A stretch of DNA of 64,000 bases from JAGNGI01 sp035448825. GTDB taxonomy: Bacteria; Fidelibacterota; UBA2242. This document shows, one piece after another, positions 18,159 through 26,529 of this stretch (positions within the stretch are counted from its first letter, which is position 1; every line of letters begins with the position of its first letter). The DNA is taken from contig DAOTJS010000004.1 in NCBI GenBank assembly GCA_035448825.1, positions 85,997 to 149,996 of the forward strand, given 5' to 3'. The notes below the pieces were generated by a model. It searched no databases. It worked only from the letters and a program-made list of their open reading frames with translations, and had not been told where the DNA came from. The position numbers and the translations under genes are program-made.

Positions 18159-19340
18159 TTAGTTTCGATCTATATTGCCGGAATATACCTGGATTGCTTT
18201 TTTCGCTTTGGTAACTTCTTCAACAGCGTCGGGGTAATCTCGGATAACTTTTTCCCAGGCACTTATAGCCATATCTAACTGATTCATTCGGTTATAACAA
18301 TACCCCATCCGCAGTTGAGCATAAGCCGATTTATTTCCATCTCCCAGCCCAAATACCTTTTGATACGCATTTAGTGCACTGGTATAATCACCGAGAAAAT
18401 AGTAGCATTCACCGATCCACCACTGGGCATTATCAGCTAGCCGATGTTGTGGATTAATGCTGATGAATTCCGTATATGCATTAATGGCGTCTTCGTATTT
18501 TTTCTGTTTAAAAAAAATGTTGCCGTTTTCATAAAGTCCCTCCTGGGATACCGATCGGCTTTTGGGTCTTGCAGGTTTAGTTTGTTGAACTGGTTGCGGA
18601 GCGACACTGACTACCCTCGATTCTGATTCCTTTTTATGAAACATAAAATCCGCCAAAGTTGGCTCATTCACTTCCCCAATGAATAATTCAATTGAAACTC
18701 GATGATTCAGCAGTTCTTTTACTTGATTATCACCTTCAATCAGCATTTCATCGGCCCCGACGGGAACGATTTCAATTCGATTGGCAATGCTTTCTTTCTC
18801 TTCTTCTGGAAATAGACCAAGTATCAATTTACCTACTGTAATCGCCCGTTTCTGAGACATCATTCTCGATTTACCGGATTTTGGGTCTGTATTCATTGCA
18901 TGACCCTTTAGCCGAATATTAATTTCCGGATTGCTCTTGAGAGCTTTCACTACTTTATTCAGGGTAATTAAATAATTGGAGTTAAAGGTTAGGCTTGGAG
19001 TTTCGGTTTCATCAGCATTAAAAAATATATCATCGAAAATAAGAATTTTTAAGACATTAGCCGAAGTCTCTGCTTCTTTGACGCACGGGCATGGTTCTTC
19101 TGGAACTGTAGTTGTTTCGGGTATAGCAGCTGTCTCCTTTGTAGATGGCAATGGATCAGGCGCTGTCATCATTTCATCGGTTTTACCTGAAGAGACTTGC
19201 TTTGGTATACTAACAGTCAGAGAAGTCGAGTCCGGTTTATCTTGAGCGACTTTTTTCGTGTCTTTCCCGCCGGCATAGACGGGTAATGCCAATACTGTAG
19301 CAGCAAGAGCCATCAAAAAGATACATGAATACTTCTTCAT
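18159..19340 (-). CDS. OmpA-like / YbgF-like TPR envelope protein
   Basis: 393 residues. A signal peptide (MKKYSCIFLMALAATVLALPVYA) is followed by a Pro/Thr-rich linker. Residues about 100-220 form an OmpA-like peptidoglycan-binding domain (DDIFFNADE, IRLKGHAMNTD, SQKRAITVGKLI, NHRVSIELF). Residues about 270-385 hold three TPR units in YbgF/CpoB style (GLYENGNIFFKQKKYEDAINAY, LADNAQWWIGECYYFLGDY, AQLRMGYCYNRM). In proteobacteria these roles sit in two proteins of the Tol-Pal system, so this looks like a natural fusion. A role in tying outer membrane to peptidoglycan is inferred. An AGGAGG lies 5 nt before the ATG. Two small genes follow upstream in the same direction. Confidence 0.78.
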   Translation of the reverse strand: MKKYSCIFLMALAATVLALPVYAGGKDTKKVAQDKPDSTSLTVSIPKQVSSGKTDEMMTAPDPLPSTKETAAIPETTTVPEEPCPCVKEAETSANVLKILIFDDIFFNADETETPSLTFNSNYLITLNKVVKALKSNPEINIRLKGHAMNTDPKSGKSRMMSQKRAITVGKLILGLFPEEEKESIANRIEIVPVGADEMLIEGDNQVKELLNHRVSIELFIGEVNEPTLADFMFHKKESESRVVSVAPQPVQQTKPARPKSRSVSQEGLYENGNIFFKQKKYEDAINAYTEFISINPQHRLADNAQWWIGECYYFLGDYTSALNAYQKVFGLGDGNKSAYAQLRMGYCYNRMNQLDMAISAWEKVIRDYPDAVEEVTKAKKAIQVYSGNIDRN

Positions 19341-19376
19341 CTCTTCCTCCTACAAGATTTTAACTATTACCAAGGT

Positions 19377-19880
19377 TTATTTTTTAGCCGGAGCGGGAGG
19401 AGTTTCCAGGATCTTAATCCGTTTGTCAAGATCACTCATTTCCCGACTCATCCGGGTAACAGCGGTCTGCAGATCAGTCAAAGTGCGCTGGGTTTCGCGT
19501 TGAAACTTATTGAGTCTCTCACTAATCTCATCCTGGCTGGACTTCATACCATTAAACCGAGAATCAACATCAATTTTCAATTCAGCGATACTGGTATTAG
19601 TTTCCTCAATTTTGTCACTCAGAGCCATGTTTACACTGTCTAATCGTGAATTCATACTTTTCAGCGACTTCTGAAATTGCTGAATATGTTTTCCCCGTCC
19701 GATAAATTCTAAGTTGAGATCATTCAAGTTATGATCAAAATCATTGATGGTTACGCTGTAGGTAGAATCACGGGCATTCAAAACGTCCAGGCGCGTGTTT
19801 ACTTTTTCAAATTCAAAGAAAAAATAGACAACCGCTACTACTACCAGCACTAAAGCTATGGTTTTAATCAGTTCTTTCAT
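19377..19880 (-). CDS. Membrane-anchored coiled-coil protein
   Basis: 167 residues. One N-terminal hydrophobic segment (residues 4-22, TIALVLVVVAVVYFFF) is followed by about 130 residues of heptad-patterned coiled coil with many Leu, Asn, Ser and Glu, ending in PPAPAKK. No enzymatic motif. GGAGAC precedes the ATG. It lies 36 bp ahead of the OmpA/TPR gene on the same strand, so it may be a periplasmic partner of that protein, like the coiled-coil head of YbgF. Family not recognised. Confidence 0.6.
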   Translation of the reverse strand: MKELIKTIALVLVVVAVVYFFFEFEKVNTRLDVLNARDSTYSVTINDFDHNLNDLNLEFIGRGKHIQQFQKSLKSMNSRLDSVNMALSDKIEETNTSIAELKIDVDSRFNGMKSSQDEISERLNKFQRETQRTLTDLQTAVTRMSREMSDLDKRIKILETPPAPAKK

Positions 19881-19916
19881 TCATGTCTCCTGTATCTTTA
19901 ATTATTGTTAATATTT

Positions 19917-20237
19917 TTAACTGAGATGTTTTGCCCAGTCATTATCTTCATTTTCCATAAAAGAGTGAGGTTCGGATGGCGTTATTGGTTTATCGGATTT
20001 TTCTGTAATCGTATTGCTAGACTCACTGGTCAATTCACTTGATTTTAGTTCTTCGATCAAATTTTCGACATCTTGATGAAAAATAGCGATGGTCTTTTCC
20101 ATTCTTTGAAACAACTCTTCCATTAGCTCTTTGCCATAGAGGTTATTTATACCCTGAAATAAATCATCAAATTTGGTATTGAGGTAATTCTTGCGACCTT
20201 CCTCATTGCCAAAATCAACCCTTGTATTTTCCATCAT
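19917..20237 (-). CDS. Hypothetical 106-residue acidic protein
   Basis: Not recognised. The first 70 residues are predicted helical (FDDLFQGINNLYGKELMEELFQRMEKTI). The last 35 are Ser/Thr/Pro-rich and likely disordered. There is no signal peptide, so it is presumably cytoplasmic. Two ATG codons in a row open the frame, with AGG four bases before the second. It sits between the 61-residue gene and the coiled-coil gene on the same strand, with short gaps, so co-expression with the envelope genes is likely. Confidence 0.5.
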   Translation of the reverse strand: MMENTRVDFGNEEGRKNYLNTKFDDLFQGINNLYGKELMEELFQRMEKTIAIFHQDVENLIEELKSSELTSESSNTITEKSDKPITPSEPHSFMENEDNDWAKHLS

Positions 20238-20315
20238 ACCTACTATGTTCTCTTTAAAATACCGAGATTTAATTTACAAATACCATTTTAATTATCAATG
20301 TTTTTCTATATCGGA

Positions 20316-20501
20316 TTACCATCTTGCTTCTTTAATATCTTCCCAGCGATCAATTTCCTTAATTATCTGACGACAGACTCCTCGAATAACACTGTTTAAT
20401 TTAATCTCCACAACGGGTTGGTTGGAAGTCATCTGTTGTAAAGCCTGGCGGAATTCCAGCAGTTCACTGCGCTCTAACTCAATTGTCAATCGAGTTAACA
20501 T
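20316..20501 (-). CDS. Hypothetical 61-residue protein
   Basis: Not recognised. The sequence is helical with a basic/acidic mix (LERSELLEFRQALQQM; GVCRQIIKEIDRWEDI). A good ribosome site, AAGGAG, stands 8 nt before the ATG, which supports it as a real gene. It lies 36 bp downstream of the radical SAM gene and 78 bp upstream of the 106-residue gene, all on the minus strand. Confidence 0.5.
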   Translation of the reverse strand: MLTRLTIELERSELLEFRQALQQMTSNQPVVEIKLNSVIRGVCRQIIKEIDRWEDIKEARW

Positions 20502-20537
20502 CTTATTCTACTCCTTTTTATTAAAACTGATCACGAT

Positions 20538-21593
20538 TTACCAAATAATCGGGATTTTTTGTCCGCATTCACAATGATCTCCTTGCAGAGATTTTGTCAC
20601 CTCCGAGTACCATCCTCGCTTAATTAAAACTCGGCCGCAAGCCGGGCAGATGGTATCCGATTCGGTATCGGTAAGTACATTACCTTCATAAACATAATGT
20701 AAGCCAGTGCGTGCTGCAATCGTCCGTGCTCGGTCGAGAGTTTCTTTAGCGGTCTGCGGCCAATTACTCATTTTATAAGCCGGGTGAAAAGCCGAAAAAT
20801 GCAAAGGCGTATCATTTCCCAGATTATCAAGAATCCAGTCACATAATTTTTGCATTTCGCTATCGGTGTCATTTAACCCGGGAATCAAGAGAGTCGTCAA
20901 TTCGATGAAAGTTCCCATCTTCGGGATAGCTACAATTGCCTCTAGAACCGGTGCCAGTTCAGCATGACAACGTTCGCGATAAAAATCAGCATTCATAGAT
21001 TTCAGATCAATATTAGCGGCATCAATCAACGGGTAAATATCTTCGATAGCCGGTTGAGTGATGTATCCATTGGTAACCATAACAGTCTTGAGATCAGATT
21101 GGCGGGCTAATTTAGCAATATCAACTACATATTCGCCAAAAATCGTCGGCTCATTATAGGTAAAAGCAATCGAGCCACATTGATTATCAATTGCAGACTG
21201 AACGATTTCAGATGGTTGGACAATTCGATGCCTTCCATTCCGGCCATCCGCAGTGGAAATGTCCCAATTTTGACAGAATTCACACTGCAAATTACATCCG
21301 GCTGTACCGATCGAAAAAATTCGACTTCCTGGTTGAAAATGATACAACGGTTTTTTTTCGATTGGGTCAATATGGATAGCAATCGGTTTGCCATATACTT
21401 CTGAAATCAGTTGCCCATTAACATTAGTCCGAACGCGACAGATACCACTCTTGCCGTTTTTCAGGCGGCAGTGCCGTGGGCAAAGAAAGCACTCGACTTC
21501 TTCATTTTCCCGGGCGTGCCACCAGTGGGCTAAATATGAGTTCATCGGCGGTTCTAGTTTTTCCACATTAAAAACTACGCAATTAACGTTCAT
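20538..21593 (-). CDS. amrS: AmrS-type radical SAM protein (AmmeMemoRadiSam family)
   Basis: 351 residues. The N-terminus carries CFLCPRHCRLKNGKSGICRVR, the cysteine motif of this family, then the radical SAM cluster motif CNLQCEFCQN near residue 102. The C-terminal end is a zinc-ribbon-like CPACGRVL...CECG. The family resembles pyruvate-formate-lyase activases, and its substrate is unknown. It is usually linked to Memo and AMMECR1 proteins; neither is encoded here. The start could be ATG 21593 or the in-frame ATG 21545 (MNSYLAHWWHA); the first 16 residues are not conserved in type, and neither has a strong ribosome site. Confidence 0.85.
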   Translation of the reverse strand: MNVNCVVFNVEKLEPPMNSYLAHWWHARENEEVECFLCPRHCRLKNGKSGICRVRTNVNGQLISEVYGKPIAIHIDPIEKKPLYHFQPGSRIFSIGTAGCNLQCEFCQNWDISTADGRNGRHRIVQPSEIVQSAIDNQCGSIAFTYNEPTIFGEYVVDIAKLARQSDLKTVMVTNGYITQPAIEDIYPLIDAANIDLKSMNADFYRERCHAELAPVLEAIVAIPKMGTFIELTTLLIPGLNDTDSEMQKLCDWILDNLGNDTPLHFSAFHPAYKMSNWPQTAKETLDRARTIAARTGLHYVYEGNVLTDTESDTICPACGRVLIKRGWYSEVTKSLQGDHCECGQKIPIIW

Positions 21594-21736
21594 TTGTCAA
21601 CGGTAGATTTAGGTTAAATTGAGAAAAAATAGTTCATCTAACTACCGATAAATTTTTTACAACAATATAAATTTTCAATTGAGACGAAGTTTTACACGTT
21701 GCAAAATCACCAACAATCATATAAATTTCGGCAGTT

Positions 21737-22036
21737 ATGGCAAAAGTAAAAACTATTCAAAAAGTAAAACCCAAAGAAAAATCGGCGAAATTCATAAAAG
21801 ATCTCTCTTTCACAAAGATTAATTATCTCCTTTTTGCAATTGGAATTGCGGTAATAATAGTCGGATATATTTGTATGGCTACGGGAGAAACTTACAGCTT
21901 CCGTTCGTTAACCGTGGCGCCTATCATACTTTTAATCGGCTATTTGATAATTATTCCCCTGGCAATTCTTTACCGTAAAAAAGAAGAAAAAGACTCCCAA
22001 AGAGAACAATCAGATATTATTGAACCTAAGCACTGA
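21737..22036 (+). CDS. DUF3098-like small membrane protein
   Basis: 99 residues: a Lys-rich cytoplasmic N-terminus, two transmembrane helices (about residues 30-50 and 62-82) and a charged tail. The INYLLFAIGIAVIIVGYI and SFRSLTVAPIILLIGYLIII segments fit DUF3098, a small FCB membrane family of unknown role. It is divergent from amrS across 143 bp, with no other gene on its strand for many kilobases, so it has its own promoter there. It converges on the zinc-ribbon gene; a shared hairpin lies at 22041. Confidence 0.65.
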   Translation: MAKVKTIQKVKPKEKSAKFIKDLSFTKINYLLFAIGIAVIIVGYICMATGETYSFRSLTVAPIILLIGYLIIIPLAILYRKKEEKDSQREQSDIIEPKH

Positions 22037-22040
22037 TTTT

Positions 22041-22074
22041 TAGCTCTTTCTGAATACAAATTCAGTCGGAGCTA
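22041..22074. terminator. Hairpin between convergent genes
   Basis: TAGCTC-ttt-CTGAAT-acaa-ATTCAG-tcg-GAGCTA: 12 paired bases with a symmetric 3x3 internal loop. It sits between the stop of the DUF3098-like gene and the last codons of the zinc-ribbon gene, the usual place for a two-way terminator. No T-run follows on either side, so it is weaker than a canonical intrinsic terminator. Confidence 0.5.
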
Positions 22075-22364
22075 TTAGCGGGTGCCGGTGTCGGTGTTGT
22101 TTTTTCTTCTGTTTTTTGAGTGGAAGTTGGTTGCTTCTTATGATCCGGAATATTTTTTGTTGGGCTTTCAGTTTTGTTTTTATTACCATAGTCATTCACA
22201 TAAAAACCGGAGCCTTTGAAAATTAAACCGGCGCCTCCACTAATTTTACGCATCAAACTTTTCTGCCCACATTTAGGACAGACTTTTAAGGGTTCGGCAC
22301 TCATTTTTTGAAATTGTTCAAATTCGTAGCCACATTTCTCACACTTATACTCGTAAGTAGGCAT
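22062..22364 (-). CDS. FmdB-family zinc-ribbon protein
   Basis: 100 residues. The N-terminal 60 residues are the FmdB/CxxC_CxxC_SSSS regulatory domain: MPTYEYKCEKCGYEFEQFQ, then CPKCGQKSLMRKISGGAGLIFKGSGFYVNDYG, with two CxxC pairs for one zinc. The tail is Thr/Pro/Lys-rich and disordered. The family is called putative regulatory, but its target is unknown. It is the last gene before the convergent hairpin and lies 19 bp after pta, so it is probably at the end of the rsmD-coaD-pta unit. Confidence 0.88.
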   Translation of the reverse strand: MPTYEYKCEKCGYEFEQFQKMSAEPLKVCPKCGQKSLMRKISGGAGLIFKGSGFYVNDYGNKNKTESPTKNIPDHKKQPTSTQKTEEKTTPTPAPANSSD

Positions 22365-22383
22365 ATATCTTTCGATCCCATTT

Positions 22384-23361
22384 TTAAACTAGATTACAGA
22401 CAATTGCGGTAACATTGACGACATCTTCGACGCTACATCCCCGAGAAAGATCATTCATCGGTTTTTTTAAGCCCTGGATGATTGGTCCAATAGCCTCACA
22501 ACCGCCAATACGTTGAACTAATTTATATCCAATATTGCCGGCATTAAGATCCGGGAAAATTAGAACATTAGCCTGACCGGCAACGGGACTACCGGGCGCT
22601 TTTTTAGCACCGATTTTCGGTACGATAGCCGCATCGGCTTGTAATTCACCGTCAATTTTTAATTCAGGACATCTTCCCCGCACAATTTCAGTAGCCTGAA
22701 TGACTTTATCCACCATTTCATGCTTGGCACTACCCTTAGTAGAAAAGGAAAGCATGGCAACAATCGGTTCTGTTTTAACGACTTTGCGATGAGTATTCGC
22801 CGTTGCAATGGCTATATCAGCCAGCTGCTCGGCAGTCGGGTCGGGCATCACGGCACAGTCGGCAAAACTCCAGATTTTCTGTTCATCAGGTGTAATTATA
22901 ATTATATCGCTGGAAACTGTAGGGCTAAATGGATTAGCACCGATGATGTGCAGGGCGGCTTTCAGGACATCACCGGTAGTCGTATCGGCTCCCGAAACAC
23001 AGCCATCCGCCAAACCCTTTTCGACCAGCATAGCCGCGAAAAAGGTCGGATTCAACATAATAGTACGAGCCTTTTCCAGGGTTATCCCCTTATGCTTCCG
23101 CTTTTCATAATAGGTATTGATAAATTCGTCCATCTTTTCATATTGGACAGGATCATAGACACATATCGAGTCGAGATTGACATCAATTCCACGACTGTGT
23201 TGACTGATTTTCTGGGGATTGCCGACTAAAATTACCCGCGCGAGTCCTTCTTTCTCCAGAATTTCGGCGGCTTTTAAAATACGTTCATCGTGTGCTTCTG
23301 GTAGAACTATTGTTTTCTTACTCTTTTGGGCTTCGAACCTGATTCCTTCAATAAATTTCAT
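22384..23361 (-). CDS. pta: Phosphate acetyltransferase
   Basis: 325 residues, the short single-domain form. It interconverts acetyl-CoA and acetyl phosphate. Motifs include IVLPEAHDERILKAA, GLADGCVSGADTTTGDVLKAAL, MLSFSTKGSAKHE, GELQADAAIVP and VLIFPDLNAGNIGYKLVQR, all typical of PTA_PTB. Acetate kinase is not in the window. The gene lies 1 bp downstream of coaD, in one operon with coaD and rsmD. Confidence 0.95.
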   Translation of the reverse strand: MKFIEGIRFEAQKSKKTIVLPEAHDERILKAAEILEKEGLARVILVGNPQKISQHSRGIDVNLDSICVYDPVQYEKMDEFINTYYEKRKHKGITLEKARTIMLNPTFFAAMLVEKGLADGCVSGADTTTGDVLKAALHIIGANPFSPTVSSDIIIITPDEQKIWSFADCAVMPDPTAEQLADIAIATANTHRKVVKTEPIVAMLSFSTKGSAKHEMVDKVIQATEIVRGRCPELKIDGELQADAAIVPKIGAKKAPGSPVAGQANVLIFPDLNAGNIGYKLVQRIGGCEAIGPIIQGLKKPMNDLSRGCSVEDVVNVTAIVCNLV

Positions 23362-23362
23362 T

Positions 23363-23842
23363 TCAATTCCTAAACTTTTTTAAGAGTGCCGCCTCGACAT
23401 TGGCTGGCACAAAACTACTTATTTCTCCACCAAATTTGGCTAAATCCCGCACCATAGAAGAACTTAGATATGTGTAATCTTCATGAGGCATTAGAAATAC
23501 CGTGTCAATTTTTTTATCCAGATGGCGGTTCATTAGCGCCATCTGAAATTCATAATCGAAATCAGATAGAGCTCGTAAGCCGCGGATAATTACCTCCGCT
23601 CCAACCTGGCGGGCATATTCGACTACTAATCCATCAAAACTATCCAGTTTGACATTTTCAAATTCGCTCGTACAGCCTCGAATCAATGCCAGTCTTTCTT
23701 CCGTTGTAAAAATCGGTTGTTTCTGAAGGTTGCGGGCTACGGCAATATAGACTATGTCAAATAAAGATGCCGCTCGTTTGAGTACGTCCAAGTGACCATT
23801 AGTAATTGGATCGAAACTGCCGGGGTAAACTGCTATTTTCAT
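23363..23842 (-). CDS. coaD: Phosphopantetheine adenylyltransferase
   Basis: 159 residues, usual length. It is the fourth step of CoA synthesis, adenylating 4'-phosphopantetheine. The N-terminal YPGSFDPITNGHLDVLKRA carries the nucleotidyltransferase TxGH motif; RGLRALSDFDYEFQMALMNR and YTYLSSSMVRDLAKFGG complete the signature. It directly abuts the rsmD stop, a common rsmD-coaD pairing. Confidence 0.97.
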   Translation of the reverse strand: MKIAVYPGSFDPITNGHLDVLKRAASLFDIVYIAVARNLQKQPIFTTEERLALIRGCTSEFENVKLDSFDGLVVEYARQVGAEVIIRGLRALSDFDYEFQMALMNRHLDKKIDTVFLMPHEDYTYLSSSMVRDLAKFGGEISSFVPANVEAALLKKFRN

Positions 23843-24367
23843 CTATATCCTTATGAAATTCAAATTAGTATCGCCACTCTTGCGAGTTTTAATTTCCCGC
23901 GGTTTAAAAGTTGCAGGCAGGCCAAATCTACAATCGGTTTCGAGGACAATACGGGTAGCGGGCTGCAATTGACTGAACAACATTAGCAGTTCATCATAAT
24001 TCGGGTATTCGTAAGGTGGGTCTGCTAAAATCAGGTCAAAAACCGGTTTGCCTGCTAAATATTTCAAAACATCGGCTTGGATAATTTCAGCCTTCTGTCC
24101 CAATTTGAGCCTTGATAGATTCTGCTCAATCAGAGCCAGGCTCTGCCAATTATTATCAACGAAGGTGCAGTGCTCGGCGCCGCGTGACAGTGCTTCGATT
24201 CCTAGATTACCGGTTCCGGCAAATAAATCGGCAACCTTCAGTCCGGATATATCTCCTAAAATTGAAAATAAAGCCGCTTTTACTCGATCTTGAGTTGGTC
24301 GCAATGTAGCTTTTTTATCGGACATTATAGATTGGTTTTTATACAAACCGGCAATTACCCGAACCAT
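23843..24367 (-). CDS. rsmD: 16S rRNA (guanine966-N2)-methyltransferase
   Basis: 174 residues. The SAM-binding motif VADLFAGTGNLGIEALSRGA is followed by FVDNN and the catalytic LADPPYEYPNYDE. The N-terminal RVIAGLYKNQ and RPTQDRVKAALFSIL are characteristic of RsmD. It starts 5 bp after the PilN-like gene's stop and runs into coaD, so the competence/pilus-like genes and this translation/CoA group may share a transcript. Confidence 0.95.
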   Translation of the reverse strand: MVRVIAGLYKNQSIMSDKKATLRPTQDRVKAALFSILGDISGLKVADLFAGTGNLGIEALSRGAEHCTFVDNNWQSLALIEQNLSRLKLGQKAEIIQADVLKYLAGKPVFDLILADPPYEYPNYDELLMLFSQLQPATRIVLETDCRFGLPATFKPREIKTRKSGDTNLNFIRI

Positions 24368-24372
24368 CTTGA

Positions 24373-25548
24373 CTATAATTTTTGCGGATAGATTACGGAA
24401 CTAATATTAAAATTGAGTATTCCGGTATCCAATGTTGATTCTGAACTCAAGTCTAACGAAATTTTTTCAATACTTAAATTCAAATCAAAACTGGATAATT
24501 CACTTATTAGATTGATAATATCTGCCAAATTTCCACTGCCGCGAATTTCCGCTAAGCGGGGTTTAGGCGCCGGCGGTTCGGCGATACTAATCGGTTGTAA
24601 CTTCAAATTATGCTTTTTCCCGGTTGCCCAAAGCACTTGAGAGAGTGACACATCATCATAAAAACGAATATTTCTAGAAGGGGCATTTTCGGTTCTCAAA
24701 TTAAGAATCGCCATCATTTGTACTGCAGGCGCGGGAATGTTCGCCGTATGTTCAATATAAAACGCTTGTGTTGATACAATTCCCGGTAAATTTTGCATTT
24801 TGGTTTTTGCCTGCTGAGCGTTATTTTCGGAGTCAATAAAAATTAAAAAATTGATTTTGTCTTTATCTAATTTCAGAAATTGAATTCGAGAATTACCCGG
24901 TAAAGTACCAACTAATTGGGATAAGACTTGACAGCGGGCTATTCCAGCGAAAATACGAGGTAAATAGGTTTCATCAATTTGACTTGCTTTCGGTGGGACT
25001 ACTTCAGCCACTTCAGATGAAGAACTGGGTTGGGTTTCCTCTACCACCGGAGCTGGTTTCTCCGTAGGCAGTATGTTCTCGTTTTTGGACTCTACTGTAA
25101 TTGAAGATGTTTGGGTTTTAAAGTATTTATAATATGCCCAATAGCCGGCGGTACCGATGATAACCAGAACCAATATCCAGATTCCGATATTGAGAATAAT
25201 GCGTTTAGATGAATGCTTAGAATATTCTTTTTCTTTTCTTTCAACTATTTTTTCGGCTTCCCTAAGTTTATCGGAAATTCCGGATACTGTTTGAGGAATA
25301 GGTTCTTCGGTTTTAGCTTGTCCTGTCATCTCTAAATTGGATTCTTCTAAGGCAAAAGTACTCACTTCTTCCTTAGAAGCTTCGGGCACTGGTTTAGTCT
25401 CCGATTCGTCTATTATCCGATCACCAACCGGTTGCTCTTTCGGCGTAGCCGACATCCTAATTAAAATATCTTTAAGGTTATCATTAACCGTAATATTTTT
25501 AGGTTCTTCTTGCAGTCCAGGTTTAGTGGCGAGGTTAATTTTTATCAT
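24373..25548 (-). CDS. PilN-like inner-membrane protein with long N-terminal extension
   Basis: 391 residues. It begins MIKINLATKPG, like PilN (MIRINLLP). An acidic disordered stretch with many Glu, Pro and Ser runs to about residue 115, then one transmembrane helix (RIILNIGIWILVLVIIGTAGYWAYY). The periplasmic part has two ferredoxin-like halves, as in PilN/PilO-type proteins. The first half is an INFLIFIDSENNAQQAKTKM region; the second is LSQVLWATGKKHNLKLQPISI. It lies 6 bp after a PilM-like gene. I infer a PilMN-like inner-membrane module. The pilus ATPases, pilins and secretin are not in the window. Identity is moderate; the sequence is divergent. Confidence 0.5.
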   Translation of the reverse strand: MIKINLATKPGLQEEPKNITVNDNLKDILIRMSATPKEQPVGDRIIDESETKPVPEASKEEVSTFALEESNLEMTGQAKTEEPIPQTVSGISDKLREAEKIVERKEKEYSKHSSKRIILNIGIWILVLVIIGTAGYWAYYKYFKTQTSSITVESKNENILPTEKPAPVVEETQPSSSSEVAEVVPPKASQIDETYLPRIFAGIARCQVLSQLVGTLPGNSRIQFLKLDKDKINFLIFIDSENNAQQAKTKMQNLPGIVSTQAFYIEHTANIPAPAVQMMAILNLRTENAPSRNIRFYDDVSLSQVLWATGKKHNLKLQPISIAEPPAPKPRLAEIRGSGNLADIINLISELSSFDLNLSIEKISLDLSSESTLDTGILNFNISSVIYPQKL

Positions 25549-25554
25549 AATGAC

Positions 25555-26499
25555 CTATAATGTAGAGCGGAATAATAATCCCACCACGTCTAAAAATTGG
25601 CTCATAGCACCGGGGCCTAATCCATCTTCTTTATAAAGTTCCTTCGGTTTGAAATTCTCGAGTGGATTAATACACTTCAGATTATTAGTATCATAAGTCA
25701 GAAGCATATTAAAAAACTCGGAATCAACATCATAAGTAAAGAAATAAAGGTTGTCAATATCTTCGATTGTTTCCCTGCTGAAATTTCTAAGATCGTTGAT
25801 TTGGGAAACGACTTTTTCCCCACCTTCTCCAGGATGGGAGTCAGCCAATATTTCATATTCGCCATTTTCGTTTAAATTAAATTCTAGATACTGGCTGATT
25901 TCTCCCGATTTGATAAGCAGGAGAGTATGCCGGGCTTCACCTATACACCACAGTCCCCAATTCTGTCCATTTTTTTCTTTATAAAGATTTTCAAGCGCAT
26001 TTGCTGCACTAAAAATATTAAGGTCAAATACTTTTATGATAAAACCTAAACGCTGGGAAGCCTGGTAAATAGCCCGTCCCCAATCTTTAAAATAGGAAAT
26101 CGTCAAATAATCGCGCTTATTTGCAGAAATTAGCGGTTGAAGAGAATAATGCTGAACAAATTTTTTATTAAAGATTTCCCCAAGACGTTGTTTTTGGTTC
26201 CAATCCAAAATCTCTGCTACTTTTTCATTTTCCAGTCCCAGATCAATCGAATTTATTGTAATATCAAATAATTCCGAGGGAGCGGATAAAGCTAAAAACC
26301 GATCTTCCATTAGTAAGCTATTCTTGATACTAAAGAAAAGAGATTCTAAGTTGGAAACTAAATCAGGATTTTTTAGGGCAGTAACATTAAACCTAAACGG
26401 AAGTTTTTTTTTACCGATTAATTCAATTGAAACGGAATTGTCAGTTTTAACAAGCTGGCCATATCTAACAAAATTCGTAGAAAAACTTACTGCCAGCAT
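25555..26499 (-). CDS. PilM-like actin-fold protein
   Basis: 314 residues. The order of elements resembles PilM: MLAVSFSTNFVRYGQLVK as first strand, FLALSAPSELFDITIN, then VAEILDWNQKQRLGEIF in place of the PilM EA...PF helix, then VFDLNIFSAANALENLY, where PilM has its DvE..A..Na motif, and a second beta region HTLLLIKSGEISQYLEF. Clear nucleotide-binding glycines are weak. PilM binds the cytoplasmic tail of PilN, and the next gene begins like PilN, which supports the call. The gene is preceded by the anchored 260-residue gene. Confidence 0.5.
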   Translation of the reverse strand: MLAVSFSTNFVRYGQLVKTDNSVSIELIGKKKLPFRFNVTALKNPDLVSNLESLFFSIKNSLLMEDRFLALSAPSELFDITINSIDLGLENEKVAEILDWNQKQRLGEIFNKKFVQHYSLQPLISANKRDYLTISYFKDWGRAIYQASQRLGFIIKVFDLNIFSAANALENLYKEKNGQNWGLWCIGEARHTLLLIKSGEISQYLEFNLNENGEYEILADSHPGEGGEKVVSQINDLRNFSRETIEDIDNLYFFTYDVDSEFFNMLLTYDTNNLKCINPLENFKPKELYKEDGLGPGAMSQFLDVVGLLFRSTL

Positions 26500-26529
26500 C
26501 TTATTTTTTTCTCTGACTTGGTCAAATAT

